The notes under the pieces are model-generated. The model did no database searches. It saw only the letters and a program-made list of their open reading frames with translations, and had not been told where the DNA came from. This document shows positions 31,802-43,042 of a stretch of DNA of 64,000 nucleotides, piece by piece. The stretch covers positions 682,001-746,000 of the forward strand of contig CAVPMY010000005.1 in assembly GCA_963706685.1 (NCBI GenBank), written 5' to 3'. How positions within the stretch are numbered: the first letter of the stretch is position 1; every line of letters begins with the position of its first letter. The translations under genes and the position numbers were made by a program. Source of the stretch: CADEEN01 sp963706685 (GTDB lineage Bacteria > Pseudomonadota > Gammaproteobacteria > Burkholderiales > Burkholderiaceae_C).

Positions 31802-32388
31802 GCTGGCACGGCCAGCTCACGCTGCGCGACCGGCGCGATGGCGCGCGCACGCTGGCGCACGACGCACACGAAGGCCCGCTGCGCGTGCTCAAGGCCCTCT
31901 ACCCCGACGGCGATGGTGTGTGCCACCACGTGCTGGTGCACCCGCCCGGCGGCATAGCCGGCGGTGACCGGCTGCACATCGACGTCGATGTCGGCGAAGG
32001 CGCGCATGCGCTGATCACCTCCGCCGGCGCGGCGCGCTTCTACCGCAGCAGCCAAGCTGTGGCCTCGCAAGCGGCACAGCTTCGGCTGCAGTGCAATGCG
32101 CGGCTCGAGTGGTTGCCGCTGGAGACCATCGCCTTCCCCGGCTGCCGCGCCAGCAACCAGGTGCAATTCGAGCTCGCGTCCGGCGCGCAGTGTCTGGGCT
32201 GGGATCTGCTCGCGCTCGGTCTGCCGGCAGCCGATCAGGCCTTTGCCCTTGATCCGCGCCTCGTGCTGTTGCGCGTGCTGGCGCCGCGCGTCGAGCCGCT
32301 GTTTGGCTTGCTCTGTGACGTGCGCGCAGCATGGCGTGCATCTGCGTGGCAGATGCCGGCGGCCACGCCGCGCGTCTGGCGGACCTGA
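31798..32388 (+). CDS. ureD: UreD-like urease accessory protein with an internal deletion
   Basis: UreD helps deliver nickel to urease together with UreF and UreG. The first 150 residues are normal: GPLRVLKALYPDGDGVCHHV, HPPGGIAGGDRLHID, ALITSAGAARFYRSS, WLPLETIAFPG and GWDLLALGLPAADQAFA. The next residues jump to what looks like the family C-terminus, LVLLRVLAPRVEP and ending PRVWRT. About 80 residues of the usual 270-290 are missing near 32248 without a frame change. No ureA, ureB or ureC follows. It is either a decayed remnant or a product of faulty assembly. Confidence 0.75.
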   Translation: MSWHGQLTLRDRRDGARTLAHDAHEGPLRVLKALYPDGDGVCHHVLVHPPGGIAGGDRLHIDVDVGEGAHALITSAGAARFYRSSQAVASQAAQLRLQCNARLEWLPLETIAFPGCRASNQVQFELASGAQCLGWDLLALGLPAADQAFALDPRLVLLRVLAPRVEPLFGLLCDVRAAWRASAWQMPAATPRVWRT

Positions 32389-32424
32389 TTCACCCCATGC
32401 GCGGCAATGGCAACACGTCCTGAA

Positions 32425-32444
32425 TTTTCAGTAATTCCTGAAAA
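32425..32444. promoter_or_regulatory. Inverted repeat before the GbsR-cydAB genes
   Basis: TTTTCAG, six bases, CTGAAAA: perfect seven-base arms in an AT-rich gap, 19 bases before the regulator start. A dimeric MarR/GbsR protein would bind a site of this form; autoregulation with cydAB is inferred. Confidence 0.55.
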
Positions 32445-32462
32445 CTGGATAGGCTCTGCGCC

Positions 32463-33019
32463 ATGACATCGCTCTCGCCCCTGGTGCAAAGCTTCGTTGC
32501 CCACTTCGGCGAGATGGGCAGCCGCTGGGGCATCAACCGCACCGTCGGACAGATCTACGCACTGATCTTCGTCTCTCCCACTGCGCTGAACGCCGACGAT
32601 ATCGCCGAGAGGCTGGAGTTCTCGCGCTCCAACGTCAGCATGGGACTGAAGGAGTTGCAGGCCTGGCGGCTGGTGCGACTGCGCCACTTGCAGCGGCGAC
32701 CGCCGCGAGTATTTCGAGGCGCCGAGCGACGCCTGGGAGATCTTCCGCACGCTGGCCGAAGAACGGCGCCGCCGCGAGATCGAACCGACGCTGTCGATGC
32801 TGCGCAACGCGCTGCTCGAAGACCCGTCCACCGAGGCAGACCGCATCGCGCTAGCAGCGCATGCGCGACATGCACGACCTGATCGAGCTGACGACGACGT
32901 GGTTCGACGATGTGCAGCGCATGGACCAGCAGACGCTGTCGCAGTTGATGAAGATGGGCTCCAAGGTGCAGAAAGTGCTGGCGTTCACCGGCCGTGCCGC
33001 ACCCGTTGGCAGGCACTGA
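32463..33019 (+). CDS. GbsR/MarR-type regulator of the bd oxidase operon (frameshifted)
   Basis: About 184 residues, GbsR subfamily of the MarR superfamily. The winged helix reads GQIYALIFVSPTALNADDI and LEFSRSNVSMGLKELQAW. Conserved pieces continue in other frames: REYFEAPSDAWEIFRTLAE, then MRDMHDLIELTTTWFDDV and LMKMGSKVQKVLAF. Frame changes lie near 32688 and 32852. The cydA start is 16 bases after the stop, so the gene leads the oxidase operon and probably controls it. Confidence 0.82.
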
Positions 33020-33035
33020 AGAAGGAAGTACACGC

Positions 33036-34450
33036 ATGGACGCGTTGATCCTGGCCCGCATGCAGTTCGCGGCCAACATCACCTTCCACATCCTGTTCCC
33101 GACGATCACGATCGCGCTCGGCTGGTTGCTGCTGTTCTTCACGCTGCGCTGGCTGAAGACGCAGCCGACGACGCCGCCTGGCTGGCTGACGCCTACCGCT
33201 TCTGGATCAAGGTGTTCGCGCTGAGCTTCGCGCTCGGCGTGGTCAGCGGCATCACGATGAGCTTCCAGTTCGGCACCAACTGGCCGGGCTTCATGGAGAC
33301 GGTGGGCAACATCGCCGGGCCGCTGCTGGGCTACGAGGTGCTGACGGCGTTCTTCCTCGAGGCCGGCTTCCTCGGCGTCATGCTGTTCGGCCACGGCAAG
33401 GTCAGCGAGCGCGTGCACCTGATGGCGACCTTCCTGGTCGCCTTCGGCACCACGATGAGCGCGTTCTGGATCCTGGCGCTCAACTCGTGGATGCAGACGC
33501 CGGCCGGCTACGAGATCGTCGACGGCGAGTCTCCACGTCACGAGCTGGGCCGCAGGTCGATCTTCAACCCGTCGTTCCCGTACCGCCTGACGCACATGCT
33601 GCTGGCCTCGGGGCTGACCGTGCGCCTTCCTGCTGGCCGGCCTGAGCGCCTGGCAGTTGCTGCGCGGCAAGGCCAAGCGCGTCGACGCCGCGCGTGCTGC
33701 GCGTCGGGCTGACGCTGGCGCGCGTGCTGATTCCGCTGCAGATCCTCGTCGGCGACCTGCACGGCCTGAACACGCTGGAGCACCAGCCGGAGAAGATCGC
33801 GGCGATGGAAGGCGTCTGGGAGACCGAGCGCGGCGCGCCGCTGCTGCTGTTCGCGATGCCCGACGAGCGAGCACGCGCAGCAACCAGCTTCGAGATCGGC
33901 ATTCCCAAGCTCGCCAGCCTGATCCTGACCCACGACTCCGACGGCGAGATCAAGGGCCTGAACGAGTTCGACGGCGCGCACCCGCCGGTGGCGCCGCTGT
34001 TCTGCGCCTTCCGCGTGATGGTCGGCATCGGCATGCTGATGCTGGCCACGAGCTGGCTCGGCTGGTGGCTGCTGCGCCGCGCGCGGCTGGCAGCCCGCAG
34101 CGCTGCCGCGGCGCGCTGCTGTGGCTGCTGGCCGGCATGACCTTCTCGGGCTGGGTGGCCACGCGTGGCCGGCTGGTACGTCACCGAGATCGGCCGCCAG
34201 CCCTTCATCGTCTTCGGCCTGCTGCGCACCGCCGACGTGGTCTCCAACGTGCCGTCGACCGATGATCGCGCTGACGCTGGCGCTGTACGTCACGCTCTAC
34301 CTGGCGCTGATCGTCGCCTACATCGGCGTGCTGAAGTACATGGCCGAGAAGCCCGAGCGACGTGCTGCGAGCGCGACGCGCGCGACCGGGCGGCCACGCC
34401 AGCGGCGCATCAGCCGTCGCGCATGGTGGCCGCGGCACGCGATGAACTGA
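33036..34450 (+). CDS. cydA: Cytochrome bd-type ubiquinol oxidase subunit I, cyanide-insensitive type (frameshifted)
   Basis: Haem-bearing subunit of a bd-type quinol oxidase (also called CioA). It begins DALILARMQFAANITFHILF, with the His ligand for haem b595; then WPGFMETVGNIAGPLLGYE, MSAFWILALNSWMQTPAGYE, the quinol loop GLNTLEHQPEKIAAMEG, FCAFRVMVGIGMLML (Met ligand) and the signature EIGRQPFIVFGLLRTAD. The short loop and lack of the E. coli insert favour the CIO type. Ten or so single-base shifts are scattered, among them GTGCGCC for GTGGCC near 33631 and two near 34358 and 34368. The stop overlaps the cydB start. Confidence 0.9.
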
Positions 34451-35459
34451 TGAGCTTCGATCAGATGCTGCCGGTGATCTTCATGGCGCTGATGGGCCTG
34501 TCGATGCTGGTCTACGTGGTGCTGCGACGGCTACGACCTCGGCGTCGGCATGCTGCTGCACCGCGCCACGCCGGCCGAGAAGGACATGATGATCGCCATC
34601 GATCGGCCCGTTCTGGGACGCCAACGAGACCTGGCTGGTGCTCGGCGTCGGCATCCTGCTGATCGCCTTTCCGAAGGCGCACGGCATGGTGCTGACGGCG
34701 CGCTGTACCTGCCGGTGGCGCTGATGCTGATCGGGCTGATCCTGCGCGGCGTGGCCTTCGACTTCCGCGTCAAGGCGCAGCGACACGCACAAGCCGCTGT
34801 GGAACCGCGCTCTTCTTCGCCGGCTCGATGCTGGCCGCGCTGTCGCAGGGCTGGATGCTCGGCCGCTACATCACCGGCTTCGAGCGCCGGCTGGAACTAC
34901 CACGCTCTTCGCCGCGGCCATCGCGCTGGCGCTTGCCGACGGCCTACGTGCTGCTCGGCGCGAGCTGGCTGATCATGAAGACCGAGGGCGAGCTGCAGCA
35001 GCGCGCGCGTCGGCTGGGCGCGCCTGGCCTGGGGGCCGATGGTGCCGGGCATGGTGCTGATCTCGCTGGCCACGCCCTGGATCAGCGCCACGGTGCGCGA
35101 GCGCTGGTTCGCGCTGCCGGAGTTCATCGCGCTGCTGCCGATCCCGCTGGTCACCGCGATCGTCGCTGCTCGGCGGTGCGCGCGCTGCTCGAACACGCAG
35201 CTCGTGCGCGGGCCGCTGTGCTGGCTGCCCTTCGTGCTGCTGATCGGCGTCTTCGTGCTCGGCTTCCTCGGCCTGGCCTACAGCCTCTACCCCTTCGTCG
35301 TGATCGACCGGCTGACGATCTGGCAGGCCGCCAGCAGCCCCGCGGCGCTGAAGGTGATCCTGTTCGGCGTGCGCCATCACGGTGCCGGCCATCGTCGGCT
35401 ACACGGTCTTCTCGTACCGCGTGTTCCGCGGCAAGACGCGCGAGTTGAAGTACGCCTGA
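34450..35459 (+). CDS. cydB: Cytochrome bd-type ubiquinol oxidase subunit II (frameshifted)
   Basis: Membrane subunit that pairs with CydA. Landmarks in order: LPVIFMALMGLSMLVYVVLDGYDLGVG after correction, FWDANETWLVLGVGILLIAF split over two frames, VALMLIGLILRGVAFDFR, FAGSMLAALSQGWMLGRYI, YVLLGASWLIMKTEGELQ and LGLAYSLYPFVVIDRL. The end corrects to GYTVFSYRVFRGKTRELKYA. At least ten shifts are present; at 34521-34530 GCTGCGACGG replaces GCTGGACGG. No cydX-like small gene is seen before the next gene 18 bases on. Confidence 0.88.
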
Positions 35460-35476
35460 GCCGGCCCGACGGCCCG

Positions 35477-36418
35477 TTACGGTGCACGCCCGCCGCCGAA
35501 GCGGCCGTCGGCCTCGCGCCGGAACTCGCTCGGCGTCATGCCCTTGATCTCGCGAAATCGGCGGTTGAAGTTGGCGACGTTGTTGAAGCCGATCTCATAG
35601 CAGATGTGCGTGATCAGACTGTCGGTCTCCATCAGCAATTGGCAGGCGCGGTTGACGCGGATGCGGTTGACGAAGTCGGTGAAGGTGTTGCCGGTGGCAC
35701 GGCGAAAGAAGCGCGAGAAGCGGCTCTCGCTCATGCCCAGTTCGGCAGCGATCCCGGCCGCCGACAACGGTTGCGCAAAGTCGCGCGTGATGCGATCGAC
35801 GAGCACGTTGACCTGGTCGTTCTCGGCATCGTCGTCCTCGCCCTGCATGCGCACGGACGACAACAATCGGAAGTCGGTGCAGCGCGCCAGGTCGCTGATG
35901 TAGGACCAGAACGCCGCCAGGCGCTGCACGCCGCGCGCCGCCTTGACGTCATGCCAATGGCGGACTGCGCGCTCGCCGAGACCGAAGAACTCGACGCCAT
36001 GGCGGGCACGATCGAGCAAGGCCATCACCTCGGCGAGTTCGGGGATCTGCTCCGCGGCATGCGCGATCGGCTCATGCGCGAACTGGATCACCAGGTCGCG
36101 TTCGGCGACACCGCCTTCGGGCAGGTCCATCGAGATCCAGTTGTGCGGCAGGCGCGGCCCGCACAACACCAGATGACCGGGCTGGAACGGGCCGATCCAG
36201 TCGCCGACGAAGGCCTTGCCCGAGGTGGCCGTGATCAGGTGCAGTTCGTACTCGTCGTGAAAGTGCCAGCGCGCCAGCGGCGTCGGGAAGCCATGCGCCA
36301 GGCAGCGTCACCAGACCCGTGTCGTCGGTGCCTCGTAGCCCAGTGCCGGCGCGCGGGCGTAGTCGTGCTCCAGTTCGGGCTGGCGCTGGCGGGGCAGGTG
36401 CAGATCTCGCGCGGGCAT
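35477..36418 (-). CDS. AraC-family activator of the polyol operon (frameshifts near the start)
   Basis: About 313 residues. A cupin-like N-terminal domain (ARWHFHDEYELHLITATSG, FVGDWIGPFQPGHLV) binds the sugar, and the C-terminal double helix-turn-helix reads ISAAGIAAELGMSESRFSRFF-like text (SAAGIAAELGMSESRF, then LITHICYEIGFNNVANFNRR) with the closing GMTPSEFRRE. The layout is like MtlR, the mannitol operon activator of Pseudomonas. Two small shifts lie at about 36300-36335, between the first 40 residues and the rest. It is the last gene of the polyol operon, 16 bases after the dehydrogenase. Confidence 0.82.
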
Positions 36419-36434
36419 GTCCGCAGTCTCCGTC

Positions 36435-37850
36435 TCAGGACGTGCACCACGGTGACGATCTTGCCTCGGCGAACCGGGACACGCGCTCGCTGGCCGAGCG
36501 CAGGGCAGAAAGGAGCCGTGGATCGCCCGCCAGCGGCCCCCACAGCGTGCGGGTCGGCGCAGAAGGCGAACACGGGGTCGGCGGCTTCGCAGATGGCATG
36601 GGCGGCAGCGGCATCCATCGCCTGGTCCTGGTATTCATAGGCGAGTCTGCCCGCGGTGCCAGCGCTGCAGGAAGGCCAGGAACAGCGCCGGCAGCATCGC
36701 CGTGCTGTCGATGCTCTCGTCGCGCGACAGGCGTTCGATCAGGGTCGGCCGGATGAAGCCCGGGATCTTCGAGAAGCCGTCCATCGCCACGCGCTGGTTG
36801 CTGTCGCGGATCGCCGGGTTGCTGAAACGCTCGAGCACGACATCGCGGTAGGCCGCCAGGTCGATCGGGCTGGGCGTGATCCGGCCGGTGCAGGCAGGGG
36901 ATGACGTCGTCGGTGACATAGGCATGGGCGAAGCCGCGGATCTCCGGGTCGTGCGTGCCTTCGTGGATGTAGGTCATGCCGGCCAGCGTGCCTGCCCAGG
37001 CGATGCAGCTGTGCGTCGCATTGAGGATGCGGATCTTCGCCTCCTCGTAGGGCTGCACCGAGGCGACCATCTCGACGCCGACCTTCTCCCAGGCCGGGCG
37101 CCCGGCGACGAAGCGGTCCTCGATCACCCACTGGATGAAGCTCTCGGCGGTCACTGGTGCCGCGTCGGCCCAGCCGGCGGCAGCGGCCACGCGCTCGGCC
37201 ACATCGGGCGTCGGCCGCGGGGTGATGCGGTCGACCATCGCGTTCGGGCTGCTGGTGTTCGCCTCGACCCAGCTCGCGAGTTCCTCATCGCCGGCCAGCG
37301 CGATGAACTGCATCAATCCGCCGCGCGAACGGTCGCCGTTGTGGCGCAGGTTGTCGCAGTTCAGCAGCGTCACCGGGCCGGCGCCGGACGTCATGCGCGC
37401 GCGCAGGATCGACGTCAGCACGGCGTAGATCGTGCTGCCGATAAGGCCCGCGCGCACAGCTTCGAGGTCGGCGGCGAGATCCTTCGCCGACAGGTCGAGC
37501 CGGTCTTGTGCGTCCAGGTAGTAGCCGGCTTCGGTGACCGTGAACGAGACGATGTGCGTGTCCGGGTCGGCGCCGACGGCGATCAACTCGCGCAGGTCGG
37601 GCGCGTACGGAATCACGCGCTGGATCGCGGTGATGGTCTCGTAGGCGCGAACCCCCGCCGGCGTCACCGTTTCCAATGTGTATCGGCCTTGCTGCGCGAT
37701 CAGCGCCGCCATCGTCTCGGCCATGTCGGGGCGGCTGTTGCCGCCGACGATCGCCCAGGAGCGGTCGCCCGTCTCGCGCAGCCGGTGCAGATAGACGGCC
37801 TGGTGCGCCCGATGAAACGAGCCGAGGCCGATGTGGAGCATGATGTTCAT
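36435..37850 (-). CDS. mtlK: Mannitol-type polyol dehydrogenase (frameshifts in the last third)
   Basis: NAD-dependent long-chain polyol dehydrogenase that oxidises mannitol, arabitol or sorbitol to the ketose. It begins HIGLGSFHRAHQAVYLHRL, the Rossmann region of the family, then TVTEAGYYLD, LLNCDNLRHNGD, PNAMVDRITPRPT and QWVIEDRF. The catalytic Lys and the Asn/His residues fall in RILNATHSCIAWAG. Frame changes lie near 36895 and 36650; conserved pieces YRDVVLERFSNPAIRD and DGFSKIPGFIRPTL continue. GAGG precedes the start. Which polyol is used cannot be decided. Confidence 0.88.
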   Translation of the reverse strand: MNIMLHIGLGSFHRAHQAVYLHRLRETGDRSWAIVGGNSRPDMAETMAALIAQQGRYTLETVTPAGVRAYETITAIQRVIPYAPDLRELIAVGADPDTHIVSFTVTEAGYYLDAQDRLDLSAKDLAADLEAVRAGLIGSTIYAVLTSILRARMTSGAGPVTLLNCDNLRHNGDRSRGGLMQFIALAGDEELASWVEANTSSPNAMVDRITPRPTPDVAERVAAAAGWADAAPVTAESFIQWVIEDRFVAGRPAWEKVGVEMVASVQPYEEAKIRILNATHSCIAWAGTLAGMTYIHEGTHDPEIRGFAHAYVTDDVIPCLHRPDHAQPDRPGGLPRCRARAFQQPGDPRQQPARGDGRLLEDPGLHPADPDRTPVARREHRQHGDAAGAVPGLPAALAPRADSPMNTRTRRWMPLPPMPSAKPPTPCSPSAPTRTLWGPLAGDPRLLSALRSASERVSRFAEARSSPWCTS

Positions 37851-37895
37851 GGTGTCCTCACTGCAGGGTGACCGCCGAAACGCGGCCCCATGCGT

Positions 37896-38626
37896 CTACA
37901 GGTCGAAGTTGGTGGGCAACATCACGACGTCGCGGATGGTCATGCCGCGCGGTCGCGTCAGCATGAACAACACCACCTGGGCCACCTCGCTGGCCTCGAG
38001 CAGGCTGCCCGACGCCTTGGCCTCCTTCAGTTTCTCTTCGGGCCAGTCGGCGAGCAGCGCACTGATGACGGGGCCGGGCGAGATCGAACCGACGCGCAGC
38101 CCGTGCTTGAACACCTGGCGCCGTACCGTCTGCACGAAGCAGTTGATCGCCCACTTGGACGCTGCATACACCGGCTCCCACGGCGTCGGGTAGTGGGCCG
38201 CCAGCGAACTGGTGACGATGATGTCGCCGCGTGCGACGCCCGATCATGTGCGGCAGCACGTCGTGGACGTTCTTCATCACGACGTTGACGTTGAGGTTGC
38301 AGCATGCGGTCGATCGCCGCCGTGTCGGCATCGACCAGGTCGCCGCCGACGTAGCTGCCGGCATTGGCATGAAAGATGTCGAGCTGCCCGGCCTGCTCGA
38401 GGATGCGCGGCACCAGCGACGCACAGGCCTTGGGGTCCAGCAGATCGATGACCAGCGGTATCGCCGCGTCGCCGTGCCTGTTGCAGACAGCCGCCAGCGC
38501 GGCCTCGTCGCGGTCGACCAGCACCACGCGGGCACCGGCTGCAAGCATCGCTTCGGTGCTCGCCAGGCCGATGCCCGACGCAGCGCCGGTGACGGCCGCG
38601 ACCTTGCCTTCCAGTTCTCTTGCCAT
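37896..38626 (-). CDS. Short-chain dehydrogenase, sorbitol/ribitol dehydrogenase type (two frameshifts)
   Basis: About 242 residues. The NAD site reads VTGAASGIGLASTEAMLAAG, then FHANAGSYVGGDLVD; the catalytic Ser lies in DIIVTSSLAAHYPTP and the Tyr-x3-Lys in YAASKWAINCF. The end reads PRGMTIRDVVMLPTNFDL, usual for this dehydrogenase type. The frame changes near 38303 (an extra C between CTG and AAC) and near 38233. It is cotranscribed with the ABC importer and the long-chain dehydrogenase, so the two enzymes may handle different polyols taken up by one transporter. Confidence 0.87.
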
Positions 38627-38666
38627 GATGATCTTCTGCCTTCGCGACTCGATGCGATGCGTTGAG

Positions 38667-39729
<1,063 letters not shown>

Positions 39730-39743
39730 GTGGCAGGTCTCCT

Positions 39744-40560
39744 TTACTTGACGGCGCCGAAGGTCAGGCCTTGGATGAGTTGCTTCTGGCTGAACCAGCC
39801 GACGACGACGATCGGGGCGATGGCCATCAGCGAGGCGGCCGACAGCTTGGCCCAGAACAGGCCTTCGGGGCTGGAGTACGAGGCGATCAGCACCGCCAGC
39901 GTGCCGGCCTTGGCCGAGCTGAGGTTGAGCGACCAGAAGGCCTCGTTCCAGCTCAGCACCAGGCACAGCAGCCCGGTGGAGGCCAGCGGCCCCATCGCCA
40001 GCGGCCGGATCACGTGCCTGAACTCGCCCCAGATCGTCGCGCCGTCCATGCGCGCGGCCTCGAGGATGTCGTTCGGGATGTCCTTGAAGCCGCGTGTACA
40101 GCATCCAGACCATGATCGGCAGGTTGGACAGCGTGAAGACGATGGTCAGGCTGGTCAGCGTGTCGAGCATGCCGGCGCTCTGCGCCAGCACATAGATCGG
40201 CAGCAGCGCGCCGACGGCCGGCATCATCTTGGTCGACAGCATCCACATCAGGATGTTGCGCGTCGACTTGGTCGGGAAGAAGGCCATCGAGTAGGCGGCC
40301 GGCGCGGCGATGGCCAGGCCGAGCAGCGTCGACAGCACACTCGTGATGACCGAGTTCTTCGCGAACTGCAGGTAGTCGCTGCGCACCTGGACCTCGGCGA
40401 AGTTCTCCAGCGTCGGGCTGAAGAACAGTTCGGGCGGCACCGCGATCGCCTGCAGTTCGGTCTTGAACGCGGTCAGGAACAGCCAGATCAGCGGGAACAC
40501 GATCAGCAGCGTGATGACCCAGGCGCTGAGGGTGCGGACGATGAGGGGGAGATGTTTCAT
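39744..40560 (-). CDS. Polyol ABC importer permease, SmoG/MalG type (one frameshift)
   Basis: About 271 residues with six membrane helices, starting KHLPLIVRTLSAWVITLLIV. The first part includes LFFSPTLENFAEVQ and YSMAFFPTKSTRNILMWML. After a frame change near 40098 come the EAA loop, AARMDGATIWGEFRHVIRP, which docks on the ATPase, and the end SQKQLIQGLTFGAVK, a hallmark of this subfamily. It lies 14 bases from the next and previous genes, so the operon is compact. Confidence 0.92.
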
Positions 40561-40573
40561 GGCGTGCGCTCCA

Positions 40574-41439
40574 TCAGTCCAGGTTCTTGCCGATCATGCG
40601 GATCAGGAAGATCGCCGACGATGTTGGCCAGCACGATCGCGAACAGCGCTCCGGCCGAGGCCACGCCGACGTCGAAGTTCAGCAGCGCCTGCTTGTAGAT
40701 CAGGAAGGCGACGTTGGTGCTGGCGTTGCCCGGGCCGCCACCGGTGGTGGTGAAGATCTCGGCGAAGACGCTGAGCAGGAAGATCATCTCGATCATGATC
40801 ACCACCGCGATCGAGCCGCGCCAGGTGCGGCAGCGTCAGGAACCAGAACTTCTGGAACGCGTTGGCGCCGTCCATGCCGGCGGCCTCCATCTGGTCGCGG
40901 TCGAGCGACTGCAGGCTGGTGATGAAGATCAGGCAGGCGAAGGGCAGCCACTGCCAGGCGACCATGATGATGATCGACAGCAGCGGCACGGTCGTCGAGC
41001 CAGTTGACCGGCTCCAGGCCGAAGAAGATCCAGACCTGCGCCAGCACGCCGTAGACCGGGTTCATCATCATGTGCTTCCACAGCAGCGCGTTGGCCGTGG
41101 GCATGACGAAGAAGGGCGAGATCAGCAGCACGCGCACGATGCCGCGGCCGGGGAAGGCCTCGTTGACCAGCAGCGCCAGCCCGATGCCGCCGATCACCGT
41201 GATCGACGATCACCGAGCCCAGCAGCAGCAGGGTGTTGCATCACCGAGGCGCCGAAGTCGGGGTCGGTGATGAAGAACTCGTAGTTCAGCCAGCCGGCGA
41301 AGCCATGCTCGCCGGGCTGCATCAGGTTGTAGTAGACGCTCGAGAAGTAGATCGTCATCCCCAGCGGCACGAGCATCCACAGCAGCAGCGTGACCACGGC
41401 GGGCGACATCAGCACGCGGGGTACGGTTCTTTGGGTCAT
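40574..41439 (-). CDS. Polyol ABC importer permease, SmoF/MalF type (several frameshifts)
   Basis: About 287 residues. It opens RVLMSPAVVTLLLWMLVPLG, then LMQPGEHGFAGWLNYEFFI, VITVIGGIGLALLVNEAFPG, FVMPTANALLWKHMMMNP, WQWLPFACLIFITSLQ, the EAA loop MEAAGMDGANAFQKFWFL and FAEIFTTTGGGPGNAST. Frame changes lie near 41235, 41210, 40998, 40830 and 40620. GAGGAG sits upstream of the ATG at 41439. It forms the membrane pore with the downstream permease. Confidence 0.9.
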
Positions 41440-41463
41440 CGGCGTTCTCCTCGAAGGCGGGCT

Positions 41464-41535
41464 GGCGCCCGGCGCAGGCGCCAAGGGGCCGGCGTCGCAC
41501 GGGCGGTGGCGGCCGGCGGCAGCGCCGCCGCCGGC
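41464..41535 (-). promoter_or_regulatory. Two GC hairpins between the binding-protein and permease genes
   Basis: GCCGGCGGC at 41512-41520 pairs with GCCGCCGGC at 41527-41535 across six bases, and GGCGCC at 41464-41469 pairs with GGCGCC at 41477-41482. Hairpins at this place in sugar importer operons often protect the upstream message so that the binding protein is made in excess; that role is inferred. Confidence 0.5.
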
Positions 41536-41554
41536 GCCCTTGTCAACGCGAGCT

Positions 41555-42861
41555 CTAGTAGTAGCGGCCCTTGCGCATCTCGCGGTCGGCCGCGGTCTGC
41601 GCGGTCTTCAGCGCCTGCTCGACCGTCACCTGGCCGGCCAGCGCGGCGCTCATCTGCTGCCCCACCGCCAGGCCGATGGCCTGGAACTCGGGGATGGCCG
41701 CGTACTGCACGCCGACGTACGGGCTCTTGTTGCAGCGTGCTGTCGTTCGGGTTGGCGCTGTCGATGGCCTTCTTCTCGGCCTCGGCGAACACGGCGGCCT
41801 TCATGAACTCCGGGTTCGCGTAGGTCGACTTGCGGGTGCCGGTGGGCACCGCGGCCCAGCCCTTTTCCTTGGCCACCAGGTTGACGTAGTCCTTGGACGT
41901 CGCCCAGGCGATGAACTTCTGCGCCTCGGCGGTGTTCTTGGTGCCGGCCGGGATCGCCAGCGCCCAGGCCCACAGCCAGTTGGCGCCCTTGGTCGGTCAC
42001 TGCCGACGGGCTCTGCGCGAAGGCCACCTTGTCGGCCACCTTGCTCTGCTTCGGGTCGGTGATGAAGGACGCCGCGATCGTGGCGTCGATCCACATGCCG
42101 CACTTGCCTTCGTTGTACAGCGCCAGGATCTCGTTGAAGCTGTTGGCCGACGAGCCGGGCGGGCCGTACTTGGTCAGCAGCTCGACGTACAGCGTCACCG
42201 CGTCCTTCCAGGGCTTGGTGTCGAGCTGCGGCTTCCACTTCATGTCGAACCACTGGCCGCCGAAGCTGTTGACCATCGTCGTCAGGAAGGCCATGTTGTC
42301 GCCCCAGCCCGGCTTGCCGCGCAGGCAGATGCCGTACACGCCGTTGGCCGGGTCGTGCATCTTGGCCGCGGCGTCGCGCACCTGGTCCCAGGTCGGGCGC
42401 TCGGCGAACTTGATGCCGGCCTTGTCGGCCAGGTCCTTGCGGTACATCAGCATCGAGCTCTCGCCGTAGAACGGCGCGGCGTACAGCTTGCCGTCGACCG
42501 ACAGGCCGTTGCGCATCGCCGGCAGCAGGTCGTCGACGTCGTAGGCGGCGTCGAACTTGAGCTCCTTCAGCCAGCCCTTCTTGCCCCAGATCGGCGTCTC
42601 GTACATGCCGATCGTCATGACGTCGAACTGGCCGCCCTTGGTGGCGATGTCGGTCGTCACGCGCGAGCGCAGCGTGCCTTCGTCCAGCGTCACCCACTTC
42701 AGCTTGATGTCGGGGTGGGCCTTCTCGAAGTGCGGCGTGAGCTTCTGCATCTCGATCATGTGGCCGTTGTTGACGGTGGCGATGACGAGGTCGGTGGCGG
42801 CGTAGGCACTCGCGCCCAGCGCCAGCGTCATCGATATGACCAGCTTGGTCTTCAAGTTCAT
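41555..42861 (-). CDS. Polyol ABC importer substrate-binding protein, SmoE type (frameshifted near the end)
   Basis: Periplasmic binding protein of about 434 residues. A signal peptide (KTKLVISMTLALGASAYA, cut after AYA) is followed by TDLVIATVNNGHMIEMQKL and FEKAHPDIKLKWVTLDEGT, the opening of the mannitol/sorbitol family. Further landmarks are MTIGMYETPIWGKKGWL, YAAPFYGESSMLMYRKD, RGKPGWGDNMAF and MWIDATIAASFI. Frame changes near 41995 and 41735 are single extra bases. AGGAGAG lies six bases before the ATG. First gene of the operon. Confidence 0.93.
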
Positions 42862-42975
42862 GCGGTCTCTCCTCGGCAGGGTGATGGGGATCGGGTCGGC
42901 ATCGCAGGTGCTGCAATGACAGCCATGACGATACGGATCGCCGCGCTGGGCGCGCATACGCCCCCCGCATCAACC

Positions 42976-42999
42976 GATACTCAGTTGCACAGAAGTATC
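42976..42999. promoter_or_regulatory. Inverted repeat upstream of the polyol operon
   Basis: GATACT, 12 bases, AGTATC. Read on the minus strand, ACTGATACT and ACTGAGTATC also form an imperfect direct repeat about 17 bases apart, the arrangement AraC-type activators use. It lies 115 bases before the binding-protein start, in a sequence poorer in GC than its flanks. Confidence 0.4.
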
Positions 43000-43042
43000 A
43001 GTGTTTTCCCTAGAGAGACGGAATTCGATACCGATCCAGCGC

